Part shown: positions 8,693 through 17,905 of the stretch, one piece after another
Layout of the letters: every line of letters begins with the position of its first letter
How positions within the stretch are numbered: position 1 is the first letter of the stretch
Program-made: the position numbers and the translations under genes
The notes under the pieces: model-generated
Told to the model about the DNA's origin: nothing
The model's input: the letters and a program-made list of their open reading frames with translations, nothing else
Databases searched by the model: none
Assembly (NCBI RefSeq): GCF_006715145.1
Contig: NZ_VFMR01000001.1
Span: 1,302,001 to 1,366,000 of the forward strand
From: Microbacterium sp. SLBN-146
Lineage (GTDB): Bacteria > Actinomycetota > Actinomycetes > Actinomycetales > Microbacteriaceae
DNA: 64,000 nucleotides
Reading direction: 5' to 3'

Positions 8693-10932
8693 CGCCGGCG
8701 ACATCGACGGCCGTGTCCGTGCTCGAAGCGGATGCGCTCGTCCGGGAGCGGGCACCCCATCTCCGGGCAGCGGAGGCTGAACGTTCCCTCGTGCGCACGA
8801 TCGCGGAGTGGCCCGCCGGTGCAGGAGTGGACGTGGTTCTGCGCGCGGATCAGCGCAGCGGGCGCGTCCGGCTCACGGCGGCTCCCTTCGGCCCCGTCCC
8901 CGCGACATGGGACCGCGACGTGGCGCGTGCGTGGGAGCCGGTCGTCGCCGCCACGCGCCGCACGCGGAGCGTGCCCTCCCTCGGAGGCTCCCCGCGAGCG
9001 GCCGAGCTCGTGCGGGATCCCGCGCGATCACGCCGTTCGATCGAGGAGCCGCTCTTCCGCGACGTCGTCTTCCCGCTCGGTGCGGCGGCCGTGGCATGGC
9101 CGCTGCCCGCACGGGAGCCCGCCGCCGAAGCACTGACGGCAGTGTCGGGCATGCCGGGCGGCTTCGTGCGCACACTCATCGCCGCACCGACGCCGATCGA
9201 GCACGCCATGCTCCTCGATGAGCTGCGCGAGACGTGGGATCGTACGGCGCACCCCGACCTCGATGCCTACCTCGGCACGCCGGTCAGGCTGCGCACGATC
9301 GTCGGCGTGCGCGGGGGCGGCGGGCTCGCGCCCCTCCGTGGGGCGGTGCGTTCGTGGGGGACGGCACTCCTCCTGAGGGATCTCGACGGCGACGAATGGA
9401 CCGCGATCGATTCCGCGCCGGGAGAGGCGCTCGCGGGACACATCCGACCGCAGGGCTGGGCACTCGCGGCGCTTCGCCTCCCCGCGACGGAACGGGGGGA
9501 TGCCGGGATGGCGTCTCGCCCTCGTGCCATCGCCGAGCGTCCCATCGATCCCGTGCGGGGGACGGTGTCCGACGGGGTCGCACTCGGAACCGCGCGGACG
9601 GCCGCGGGACGCCGCGTCCGTGTCCTCGTCGAGCCGGCCGATCTGTGTCGGCACCTCTTCGTGAGCGGCCAGAGCGGCTCGGGCAAGACGACGTTCCTGA
9701 CGTCCCTCGTCGCCGACCTGTCCCGCGCGGGGGTCGGCTTCACGCTCCTCGAGCATCACGGGTCGGGGGTGGATGCCGCGCTCGGGGCGCTCGCTCCCGC
9801 GTCGGCCGAGCGAGCCGTCGTGGTGCGGCACGGGCGCCCGGACGGCGCCGTGCTCAACCTCTTCGACGAGAGCGACCCGGATCGGCGCGAGCAACTCGTG
9901 TCGGAGTTCGTCGATCTCATCCAGCAGATCTTCGACCGTCACGGGCAGGGCATCGTCGGCCCTCGATGGCGCCGCTGGTTCACGCTGCTGTGCGACGGCG
10001 TCTCGACAGCCTTCGGGTCCGAGGCGACCCTCCTCCATGTGCTGTCGATCGCGTCGGATCCCGAGCGCGTCGGACGACTCGCGAACGCCGTCGCAGAGAC
10101 GGATCCCGATCTCGCTCGTCGCCTGCGACGTGAGATCGCCGACCTCCGCGGCGATGAGGCGGTCACGCTGCCCGCGTGGGCGATCTCGAAGCTGCAGCCG
10201 CTCATCGGGCAGCGCGCGATGCGCGGCATCGTCGGGCATGCGCAGGACTCGGTCGACGTCACTCGCCTGATCGACCGGGGCGGGTCGCTGCTCGTGGATC
10301 TCGGCGCGCCGACGCTCGGGTCGGGCTCGGCGCGCATGCTGGGAGCCCTCTGGCTGCTCAAGCACTGGGTCGCCATGGGCCGCCGCACGCGCCGGGACCG
10401 GCCGCACATCGTCATCGTCGACGAAGCGCACCTCCTGACCTTCGGGGCATTGCCTGCGCTTCTTGCCGAGGCGCGCAAGTTCGGGATGGGAGTCGTCATC
10501 GCCACCCAGAGCATGACGGGCCTCGCCCCCGAGCTGCAGTCGGGCATCGAGGCCAACGTGGGCAGCCACATCTCGTTCCGGCTCGGGCTGCACACGGCCC
10601 CGGCGTCGTCGGTGCGCCTGGACGGCTGGCCCGTCGACGAGCTCGTCCGACTGCCCGACCTGCGCGCCGCGGCGACACTCATCCGCCGCGGCGTCCCGAC
10701 GGAGCCGTTCCTGCTCACCGTCCGACGACCGGAAGTCGACGCCGCGGCTCGCGCGCAAGCCGCGGACATCGATCGGCGATGCGCCGATCTCTGGCGGCGA
10801 CGCCACTCGGGGCCGCCCGTGACCGACCGCGATGTCGATGCGGCGCTCGCGGCACCGTCGCCGCCGTCCTTGCCGAACGTCGACGAGTGGCTCGCGCACG
10901 GGCCGGGGCGCCCGATCCGCCGGCGAGCGTGA
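8689..10932 (+). CDS. VirB4/HerA-type P-loop ATPase
   Basis: This 747-residue protein has an unrecognised N-terminal half and a C-terminal ATPase of the HerA/FtsK/VirB4 group. The Walker A motif GQSGSGKT is at 327-334, Walker B HIVIVDEAH at 573-581, and a sensor-like ATQS at 605-608 follows, as in VirB4/TraC and HerA pumps. The start follows an AGGAGGG ribosome site and overlaps the upstream stop. Relatives form hexameric motors that move DNA or protein through or along membranes. No relaxase or other conjugation gene is nearby, so ordinary conjugation is unlikely. The presence of a second, EssC-like ATPase immediately downstream is unusual. Confidence 0.8.
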   Translation: MTPATSTAVSVLEADALVRERAPHLRAAEAERSLVRTIAEWPAGAGVDVVLRADQRSGRVRLTAAPFGPVPATWDRDVARAWEPVVAATRRTRSVPSLGGSPRAAELVRDPARSRRSIEEPLFRDVVFPLGAAAVAWPLPAREPAAEALTAVSGMPGGFVRTLIAAPTPIEHAMLLDELRETWDRTAHPDLDAYLGTPVRLRTIVGVRGGGGLAPLRGAVRSWGTALLLRDLDGDEWTAIDSAPGEALAGHIRPQGWALAALRLPATERGDAGMASRPRAIAERPIDPVRGTVSDGVALGTARTAAGRRVRVLVEPADLCRHLFVSGQSGSGKTTFLTSLVADLSRAGVGFTLLEHHGSGVDAALGALAPASAERAVVVRHGRPDGAVLNLFDESDPDRREQLVSEFVDLIQQIFDRHGQGIVGPRWRRWFTLLCDGVSTAFGSEATLLHVLSIASDPERVGRLANAVAETDPDLARRLRREIADLRGDEAVTLPAWAISKLQPLIGQRAMRGIVGHAQDSVDVTRLIDRGGSLLVDLGAPTLGSGSARMLGALWLLKHWVAMGRRTRRDRPHIVIVDEAHLLTFGALPALLAEARKFGMGVVIATQSMTGLAPELQSGIEANVGSHISFRLGLHTAPASSVRLDGWPVDELVRLPDLRAAATLIRRGVPTEPFLLTVRRPEVDAAARAQAADIDRRCADLWRRRHSGPPVTDRDVDAALAAPSPPSLPNVDEWLAHGPGRPIRRRA

Positions 10933-10966
10933 GGCGGGCCGCTAACGTGGCCTCGGAGGTGTGCCC

Positions 10967-13900
10967 ATGAAGCTTCGCCTGGTGCTCGTCGAGGGTGCGT
11001 TCGACGATGCCGTGCTGCGCGACGTCGTCGTGAACGCCGACCCCGACGCGACGCTCGGGGAGGTCGCCGCCGCGCTCGCGGGCGACGACGACCACCCCAT
11101 GACCCTGGCCGTCGTCCACGACGACGATGAACTCGCACTTCCGGCGTCCCAGCGTCTCGGCGACGACATGCTCGCGCAGGGGTCTCGGGTCCGGCTCGTA
11201 CCGGCGGCCGAATCCGCCGCACACCGCCGCGTCGGGTCGCTCACACTCGTGCGCGGCTCGTGGAACGCTCCCGGTCGTGAACTCCCTCTCGTCGAAGGGC
11301 TCACGACGATCGGCACGGACGAGGCGAACGACATCGTCCTCCAGGACGCGAGCGCGGCACCGCGGCACGCCCGGTTGTTCGCGGGCGGCACGATCGAGCT
11401 GTTCGACCTCGATTCCGGCATCCCGACGGAGGTCGACGGCGACCGTGTCGAACGCGTCGCGGTCCACGGCACGGCGACGGTCACGTTCGGTGAAACCGAG
11501 ATCTTGGTGCGCGATCAGAGAGTCTCCGGCGCGCAGCGCACGGGGCCGCGCGAGATCGTCCGTCCGCCGCGCCTCGTTCCCCGCTTCGTCCCACGCCGCT
11601 TCGCACCGCCGACGGACGACGACGAACTGCTCTCGGTGGCTGCCGAGATCGAGCGGCGCGCGGGCGAGCAGCGAACGGCCGCCCTCGCCGAGTGGCCCGC
11701 GCCCGACACGATCGCGCAAGAGGTCCTCGCGGGTCAGCCACTGCTGTGGACGCGGCGCCCGCAGCATTCGTCGTTCGCGGGAGTGCGAGTCGGGGTGGCC
11801 GACGGGGCGCGCGAAGACGAACTCCTGCCGGCCGTCTCCACCGACCCGCGCGCGCAGGCGTGGAACGATCTCGACGAACGCACGGCGCGCGTCGAGGGGC
11901 TGCCCGCCAGCATCGCTCTTCCCGAGGTCGGGTCGGTCGGCATCATCGGCGCGGAGCAGCAGGTGGGCCCCGTCGTCAACGCCATGGTCATGCAGCTCGC
12001 GGCGCTCCACGCCCCCGATGATCTTGCCGTCGCCGCGATCGTTCGCAAGCATCAGTCCGCCGAGCTCGATTGGCTCAAGTGGCTTCCGCACGCGTGGAAC
12101 GAGGGCGGATGGCTGGGGGACGCGCCGCGCCTCGTGACAGCGCGCGCCGCGGCGGATGCCCTCCTCGCGGCCATCGAATCCGCCGAGGTGCGCGAGGGGC
12201 GGATGGTCGTGCTCATCGTCTCGGCTGACGCGCCCGTCGATCGGTCGCGCCTCCTGCGGCTCGCCGAGCACGGTGCGGCACGCGGCATCCATATCATCTG
12301 GACCGTCGACGAGTGGAACCGCGTGCCGGGAGCGTGTGGTGCCGCGATCCGCACCGAACCCGAGACTCTGAGCCTCGTTTCCGACGGGTACGAGCGCCCA
12401 CTGCGGCTTGACCGTGTGAGCGGAGCCGAGGCGCGGCGGGTCGCACTGGAACTGGCCGGGACGAGGGATGCCGCGAGCGAGCGCGCCGCCGTGCCGCCCC
12501 CGGAGTCGATAGATCTCGTGGGAATGGTGGGCCGCGCGGCCGCATCCTCGCCCCACGCGATCGCGGGGCGCTGGGATGCCGCCGGGGCGCGGGGAAGCGC
12601 GGGCACGCGGGGATTCCGGGCCATCGTCGGATCTACGGGTTCGCGGCCGCTCCAGATCGACCTGCGGAACGCTGTGACGATCATCGGTGGAGCATCCGGC
12701 TCCGGAAGGTCGGAGCTCGTGCGGTCGTGGGTTCTCAGCCTCGCACTGAGCTACGGGCCCGATCAGCTCAGCATCCTCTTGATCGATCCCTTCGGCGGGG
12801 CAGCGCGCGGGCTGGAACGGCTTCCGCACGTCATCAACAACATCGTGTTCCCCGACGCGGTCACACTCACGCGCGTTGAGAAGATCCTGCGTCTGCAGCT
12901 GCCTGCTCACGGCGAACATGGGCCCGAGTGGCTGTCTTGGGTGTCGCGGAGCAGGAAGCGCCTCCTCGTTGTGGTCCAGAACGCTGATGCCCTGGAGGAC
13001 GCGCTTCCCGGCTCGCTCGAGAAGCTCACCGACCTCGCAACCCGAGGCATGCACCTCGTGGTCGAGACACAACGGCCGACCGCGCTGCCTGAATCCGTCC
13101 TCCGGGCAGCGCGCGTGCGCATCGCGCTGCGCACGAACGACGAAGACGAGAGTCGACTGCTCATCGGCAGCGACGACGCTGCCTTGATCGATGTTCGTCG
13201 ACCCGGCAGAGCCATCGTCGCGTCGGCGGGACAGCGCGAGGAGTTCCAGGTCGCCTCGGTCGGAGGTTCCGTCCTGGCCGATGGTGCGGTCGTCTCGGCG
13301 GTGGCCGCGGGGCTCGGCTTCGGCGAGGAGATCCCGCTCCATCCGGATGCTGAAGAGGAGAACGACGAGGCGACGGTCATCCGGTCGTCGACGGACGCGG
13401 ACGAGATTGTCGCGTCGATCGTCAGGGCCGCAGAGCTCGTACCCGGGGCCATCCCGATCTACCGCCTCCCGTCCGAATTGGAAGAGCGCTACGGCGTGCT
13501 TCGGCTGTCGACGCGCGACGACAGGGCGCTGGCCATCGGAGTGGTCGACGACCTCGCATCCTGCCGTCTGAGCCCCGCGACATTCCGTCCGGACGAGCAC
13601 GGACACATCGTCGTGTACGGGCCCCAGGGCACGGGTAAGACAACGGTTCTCCATACCCTCGCCGTTGCTGCGGGCCTCACTCCCGACGGCGTCCCCGTCG
13701 AGGTGTACGGGATCGGCGAGTCGCTCCGCCCCCTCGACGGCCTCGCGCACGTCGGGGCGATCGTCGGCATGGACGACCGCTATCGGGTACTGCGGCTTCT
13801 CCGGATGCTCGTGTCGCGAATCCGGGATCGGCAGGCACAGCTCAGAGCGCTGCAGCACACCTTCGCCGAATCCCGTCGCCCCGGTCTGATGAGCGCTCCG

Positions 13901-15310
13901 CTCGCTCGGATCCTCCTGCTCGTGGACGTCGCCGATCCGATGAAAGAGCTCATCTTCGAGAAGGGCGACATCCCAGATCTCTGGCGTCGGATCCTTGCCG
14001 AAGGGCGCGCCGTCGGTATCCATGTCGCCATCTCCTGGGAGGGTCCATCGCCGCATCCCGATCTGCGTCGCCACATCCCCAGCGTCTTGCGTCTGGGGTC
14101 TGCGGCGTACGACGGGGGCGAGATGATCCCGTCACGACTGCGCGAGCCCATCCCCGTCGGTCGTGGGTCCTGGGAGGGGTCGCTCGTCCAGGTCGCGACT
14201 CTCGGGGGCGACATGGGCCTCGGAGCCACCACGGCCATGCATCGGTTGGCCCAGCGCCAGCGGGAGCTCGGGGCGAATGAGGCAGCCGCCGTTCCTGAGT
14301 TGCCCGATCCGCTCTCGCCCGACCTCCTGCCGGAGGAGGTGGACGGACGTCCCGTCCTCGGGCTCTCTGTCATCGAGGTCGAGCCCGTGGGATTCTCTGC
14401 GCACGGTATTCTTCCCGTCTTGGGGCCGACGGCGCGGGATCGTGCGGAGTGTCTCGCTGCCCTCGCGTTGGCTCTTCGGCGGGCTGGTGACGAGCGCGAG
14501 CGCGTCCTCGTGACGGGGCCGCGGGGGCTGCTGGACGCTCACCGACACCTGTTCGCCGAGGTGACCTCGTCGGCGGATCGCGTCAAGGAGCTGTTGGATC
14601 CGTCGCAGCCCTCGCGACCGGTCGTCTTCGTCGAGCAGGCCGCGCTCACCCGTCCCGTCGATTCGGCCTTCGACGCCGTGATGGCGGCGCGGGAGCGGGA
14701 GGGGGATGCCCTCGACGATGAGCAGTTCGTCGTCATCACACCCTCGCGCTTGTCTTCCGTGAGCTGGATGGGCGCGGTCAGGGAGCAGCAGCGCGCCCTC
14801 TTCATCCGCCCTGAGCGCTTCGACACGGAGACGGCGTTGGGCGTCACTGTGCCGGCGGTGCTTCAGCAGGCGCCCATGCGGGGGTACTGGATCGATGGCG
14901 AGACAGCCGTCGTCGTGCAGCTGCCTGTGCTGCCCGAAACCGACAAGCCGACCTTCGTGGCCGATGCCGCGACGATCGGTCTCGGGCACACCGCCGTCCG
15001 TGACGAGCTCGACGAGCGCTCAGTCGCCAGTCTCGACGTGCCGCCCCCGCCGCCCCCGCCCCCAGCAGGCCCCGTCGCGCCCTCCACCGGCGTAGCGCCG
15101 GGCGGTACCGACCGCGAAGCGTGGCTCGTAGGACTCATCGACGAACGGTTCGCCGACTACGACGCGACGCCGACGAGCCGTGTCCTCGATGAGCTCTACG
15201 TGCTCATCGGCGCGCTGAAGGTCGCCGGTCTGGAAGACGCGTACGAGGCGATGCGCCGACGCCTGTCGGTCGTCGTCAAGCGCAACGCAGACTCCGCGAC
15301 GACCGAATAG
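10967..15310 (+). CDS. EssC/EccC-like FtsK/SpoIIIE protein with ubiquitin-like and FHA domains
   Basis: The 1447-residue protein starts 6 nt after a GGAGGT ribosome site. Residues 1-80 look like a YukD-type ubiquitin-like fold, and about 85-185 an FHA domain, which in the family binds phosphothreonine. A WLKWLPHAW stretch near 365 is typical of EssC/EccC. Three FtsK-type modules follow: the first P-loop is GGASGSGRSE (near 574, Arg replacing the Walker Lys), the second GPQGTGKTT (near 884) is canonical, and the third (VTGPRG, near 1182) is degenerate. A polyproline run precedes the C-terminal helical domain. No transmembrane helices and no WXG100 substrate genes were seen, unlike true type VII secretion loci. 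The nearby kinase could phosphorylate the FHA partner. Confidence 0.8.
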   Translation: MKLRLVLVEGAFDDAVLRDVVVNADPDATLGEVAAALAGDDDHPMTLAVVHDDDELALPASQRLGDDMLAQGSRVRLVPAAESAAHRRVGSLTLVRGSWNAPGRELPLVEGLTTIGTDEANDIVLQDASAAPRHARLFAGGTIELFDLDSGIPTEVDGDRVERVAVHGTATVTFGETEILVRDQRVSGAQRTGPREIVRPPRLVPRFVPRRFAPPTDDDELLSVAAEIERRAGEQRTAALAEWPAPDTIAQEVLAGQPLLWTRRPQHSSFAGVRVGVADGAREDELLPAVSTDPRAQAWNDLDERTARVEGLPASIALPEVGSVGIIGAEQQVGPVVNAMVMQLAALHAPDDLAVAAIVRKHQSAELDWLKWLPHAWNEGGWLGDAPRLVTARAAADALLAAIESAEVREGRMVVLIVSADAPVDRSRLLRLAEHGAARGIHIIWTVDEWNRVPGACGAAIRTEPETLSLVSDGYERPLRLDRVSGAEARRVALELAGTRDAASERAAVPPPESIDLVGMVGRAAASSPHAIAGRWDAAGARGSAGTRGFRAIVGSTGSRPLQIDLRNAVTIIGGASGSGRSELVRSWVLSLALSYGPDQLSILLIDPFGGAARGLERLPHVINNIVFPDAVTLTRVEKILRLQLPAHGEHGPEWLSWVSRSRKRLLVVVQNADALEDALPGSLEKLTDLATRGMHLVVETQRPTALPESVLRAARVRIALRTNDEDESRLLIGSDDAALIDVRRPGRAIVASAGQREEFQVASVGGSVLADGAVVSAVAAGLGFGEEIPLHPDAEEENDEATVIRSSTDADEIVASIVRAAELVPGAIPIYRLPSELEERYGVLRLSTRDDRALAIGVVDDLASCRLSPATFRPDEHGHIVVYGPQGTGKTTVLHTLAVAAGLTPDGVPVEVYGIGESLRPLDGLAHVGAIVGMDDRYRVLRLLRMLVSRIRDRQAQLRALQHTFAESRRPGLMSAPLARILLLVDVADPMKELIFEKGDIPDLWRRILAEGRAVGIHVAISWEGPSPHPDLRRHIPSVLRLGSAAYDGGEMIPSRLREPIPVGRGSWEGSLVQVATLGGDMGLGATTAMHRLAQRQRELGANEAAAVPELPDPLSPDLLPEEVDGRPVLGLSVIEVEPVGFSAHGILPVLGPTARDRAECLAALALALRRAGDERERVLVTGPRGLLDAHRHLFAEVTSSADRVKELLDPSQPSRPVVFVEQAALTRPVDSAFDAVMAAREREGDALDDEQFVVITPSRLSSVSWMGAVREQQRALFIRPERFDTETALGVTVPAVLQQAPMRGYWIDGETAVVVQLPVLPETDKPTFVADAATIGLGHTAVRDELDERSVASLDVPPPPPPPPAGPVAPSTGVAPGGTDREAWLVGLIDERFADYDATPTSRVLDELYVLIGALKVAGLEDAYEAMRRRLSVVVKRNADSATTE

Positions 15311-15326
15311 CGCACTGCGGCCAGCG

Positions 15327-17864
15327 TCATACGCCGATCGAGGTGCGGCTGCGCACACCGACGCCGAAGCGGGACTTCGCGGATGCCAGTGCGGCCCGGA
15401 GCGCGAAGTCTCCGCGCGGCGCGACGACGGCGGGTGCAGCCCCGAGCCGGATGCCGTGATCCCCGACGATGCGCCACGCCGTGGATGCCGCGAGGGCGAG
15501 AGCCGTGGCATCCTCGAGCGGTTCTTGGTCGTCGTCGGTGGGGAGGGGGGTTCCGCTCGGATCCGCCATGGCGTACGTCCCCACGCTTCGCGCGTCGAGC
15601 ACGAGATCGGCCAGGAGCCGGTCGTCGCCCACCTCGAAGGCGAGTCGGAACGCTGTGATGCGCGCTTCGTGGGCGATGTTCTCCGACCACGCGAGTCGGT
15701 CGGTCGTGCCTCTCAGCTCGTAGCGGCCGGCGTCGAGCGCGAGCGCCGCGGGGATTGCGATGTCGGCGGCGCGGTGTCGCAATCGCTGCGCGGCGACCCC
15801 CTCGCGGCGCGTCGCGGCGCGCGCCCACATGTCCGCCCGATCGATCTCGCTGCGTGCTGCGTCGGCGACGAGGGCGAGGTCCATGTACAGGTCGAAGGCC
15901 CGGCCGAACCGGCGGTCGGCCGCGTCGCGATGACCCTCCAGGCCGTCGATGACGGCGATCCTGCGTTCGGCATCGGCGACGCCGCGCCCATCGTCGATCC
16001 GGCGGGAGAGGACGAGAGCAGATTCTAGAGCCGTGCGCGCTTCGGCCAGTCGGCCCAGGCGGACGAGCAGATCGCCCGTGAGAAGGTCGCACTCCGCGGC
16101 ACGATCGGCGAGCGCTGCTGGGTCGATCGCCCGGCGGATGCCGCGGTAGGCGTCCACGGCCTCGGCCAGGCGGCCGATCGCGACGAGCGACAGCGCCGAC
16201 TCGAACTGGCAGCGCAGTTCGCCGACAGAGTCGCCGAGCCGGCGATACGCGCGCGCCGCCTTGGTGAGGCACTCCCGGGCGTCGCGCTCGTGGTGCTGCA
16301 TCCTGCGGTAGGTGAGGGCGAGCTCGAAATCGATCCTCGCGACGTCCGCCCACTCGCGTCGCGTCGCGAAGCGAGTACGCGCCGTGCTCAGGGCCGCGAT
16401 GCTCTCGTCGAATCGGCCGAGTTCGCGCACCGACAGAGCACGGTCGACATCGATCGCCGGCCGATGTGGGTCATTCTCGGGCAGGAGACCCAGGAGGTCG
16501 TCGAATCGATGAACGGCCTCGCGATGGCGGTTTCTGGCCGCCGACAAGAGGGCCTGCTCCCACCTCACGCTGGAGGCGTCCGTGGAGACCGTGTCGCTCT
16601 CCGAGAGGCGAGCCGCCTCTCGGAGGGCCTCGTCGGCGGCATCGAACCACCCGAGTCGTGCACGTGCTCGGCCCTGCGCGAGGCGCGCCGTCGCCAACGG
16701 CATCGGCACGCCGCGTGCCGACCGCATCTCGACGAGCTCGTCGAGAACCGCGAGAGCGTCCGCCCATTCCGATGCGGCGAGCAGTTCTTGCCCGCGCCGC
16801 CAGAGTTCGTCCTCGCGATCGAGCCCCAGGTCGCGCGGCGGTGCGACGTCGTCGGGCAGCATCCCGGAAATCTCGGTCAGGACATCGACGAGATCCTGCA
16901 TGCGAGCAGGACGGTCGGCGGGATCGTCGGCGAGCGCGGGGTGGAGGATCTGCCGGACCGTGTCCGGTACGACCGCGCGCGCGAGCTGCTGCTGCGGATG
17001 CAGCGTCGCGGGACGCGGGCTCTGGCCCGTCAGAAGAGTGAGAAGCGTCGCGGCGAACGAGTACACATCGCTGCGTGTGCTCAGCCGTCCCGTCGGCGAG
17101 AGGGCTTCCGGCGGAGCCCACGGGACGGAGTAGCCGACCGCTCTCGCGAGAGGATCGCTCGCGAGTGTCGCGGCGCTGCCGAAGTCGATGAGCGTCAGCG
17201 AGCCGCTCTTCTCGCTGCACAGGACGTTCGCGGGCTTGATGTCGCCGTGCAGGATGCCCTGAGCATGGACCGCGGCCAGGATGCCACCGAGCTCGACCCC
17301 GATCGCGACGGTTTCGCGTGCCGAGAGAGGCCCGCCCTGGACGCGCTCGCTGAGGGGGACGCCCCCGTGATCGAAGACGGCGTACGGCCGTCCGTCTGCG
17401 GCGCGTCCCGAGTGGAGTGTGTGCGCGATGCCGGGGTGCGTGATCGAGCTCGTGATCCCCACCTCGTCATCGAGGATCCGTGCATCGATGCCGCGCCGCA
17501 GGACTTTGATCGCGACCGGGCGAGGAGGGGAGAGCTGCCGGTACAGGTGGACGTCGCTCGAACCGCCTCCGCCGATGCGTCGCACGAACCGGTAGCCGTC
17601 GACGAGGGGAGGCGGGGGCGGCGCCGCACTCTCCTTGCCGCGCGACTCACCGGGAACCGGGGGCGCCGCGGGTGCCTCGCCCGAGCTCGCGCTCTTCTGG
17701 CCGAGGAGTGCGTCGAGAAGACTCCACTCCTCCCCGTCGCTCTCGTCGGCGACGGGAGTGCGCACCACCTCCGGGGGGCGCTTCTCACCGAGCGAGTTCC
17801 CGCGGGAGGCGCGCGACCTGGGCACGACGGTGTCCTCGGTCGAGGGAGGCTCGGGCGATGCCAT
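15327..17864 (-). CDS. Serine/threonine protein kinase with C-terminal TPR region
   Basis: The 845-residue protein has a Thr/Pro-rich N-terminus, a kinase domain (about 90-330) and a long TPR-type helical region (about 345-620) followed by a helical C-terminal domain. Catalytic features are present: glycine loop IGGGGSSDV, ATP-binding Lys120 in VAIKVLR, catalytic loop HGDIKPAN (206-213) and DFG at 227-229. The loop is HGD, not HRD, so it is a non-RD kinase. There is no transmembrane segment, unlike PknB. The ATG at 17864 was chosen because GATAAT lies 6 nt upstream, a leaderless arrangement; a TTG at 17891 is the alternative. It is convergent with the EssC-like gene and divergent from the CHAT gene. 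Confidence 0.85.
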   Translation of the reverse strand: MASPEPPSTEDTVVPRSRASRGNSLGEKRPPEVVRTPVADESDGEEWSLLDALLGQKSASSGEAPAAPPVPGESRGKESAAPPPPPLVDGYRFVRRIGGGGSSDVHLYRQLSPPRPVAIKVLRRGIDARILDDEVGITSSITHPGIAHTLHSGRAADGRPYAVFDHGGVPLSERVQGGPLSARETVAIGVELGGILAAVHAQGILHGDIKPANVLCSEKSGSLTLIDFGSAATLASDPLARAVGYSVPWAPPEALSPTGRLSTRSDVYSFAATLLTLLTGQSPRPATLHPQQQLARAVVPDTVRQILHPALADDPADRPARMQDLVDVLTEISGMLPDDVAPPRDLGLDREDELWRRGQELLAASEWADALAVLDELVEMRSARGVPMPLATARLAQGRARARLGWFDAADEALREAARLSESDTVSTDASSVRWEQALLSAARNRHREAVHRFDDLLGLLPENDPHRPAIDVDRALSVRELGRFDESIAALSTARTRFATRREWADVARIDFELALTYRRMQHHERDARECLTKAARAYRRLGDSVGELRCQFESALSLVAIGRLAEAVDAYRGIRRAIDPAALADRAAECDLLTGDLLVRLGRLAEARTALESALVLSRRIDDGRGVADAERRIAVIDGLEGHRDAADRRFGRAFDLYMDLALVADAARSEIDRADMWARAATRREGVAAQRLRHRAADIAIPAALALDAGRYELRGTTDRLAWSENIAHEARITAFRLAFEVGDDRLLADLVLDARSVGTYAMADPSGTPLPTDDDQEPLEDATALALAASTAWRIVGDHGIRLGAAPAVVAPRGDFALRAALASAKSRFGVGVRSRTSIGV

Positions 17865-17905
17865 GATCGAATTATCGTCCGAACCGAGCAAGGATGCGCA
17901 GCCTC
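17865..17905. promoter_or_regulatory. Compact divergent promoter, leaderless for the kinase
   Basis: On the reverse strand GATAAT (17876-17871) is followed by 6 nt and the kinase ATG, the layout of actinobacterial leaderless promoters. The forward CHAT gene starts at 17906, so only 41 bp separate the two start codons. Expression of kinase and protease is therefore likely linked. Confidence 0.45.

Noticed and set aside
10715..14074. Long reverse-strand open frame of about 1,100 codons
   Set aside because: It is antisense to the two ATPase genes, which have P-loops, ribosome sites and coupled starts; its translation is Arg/Asp-rich low complexity.
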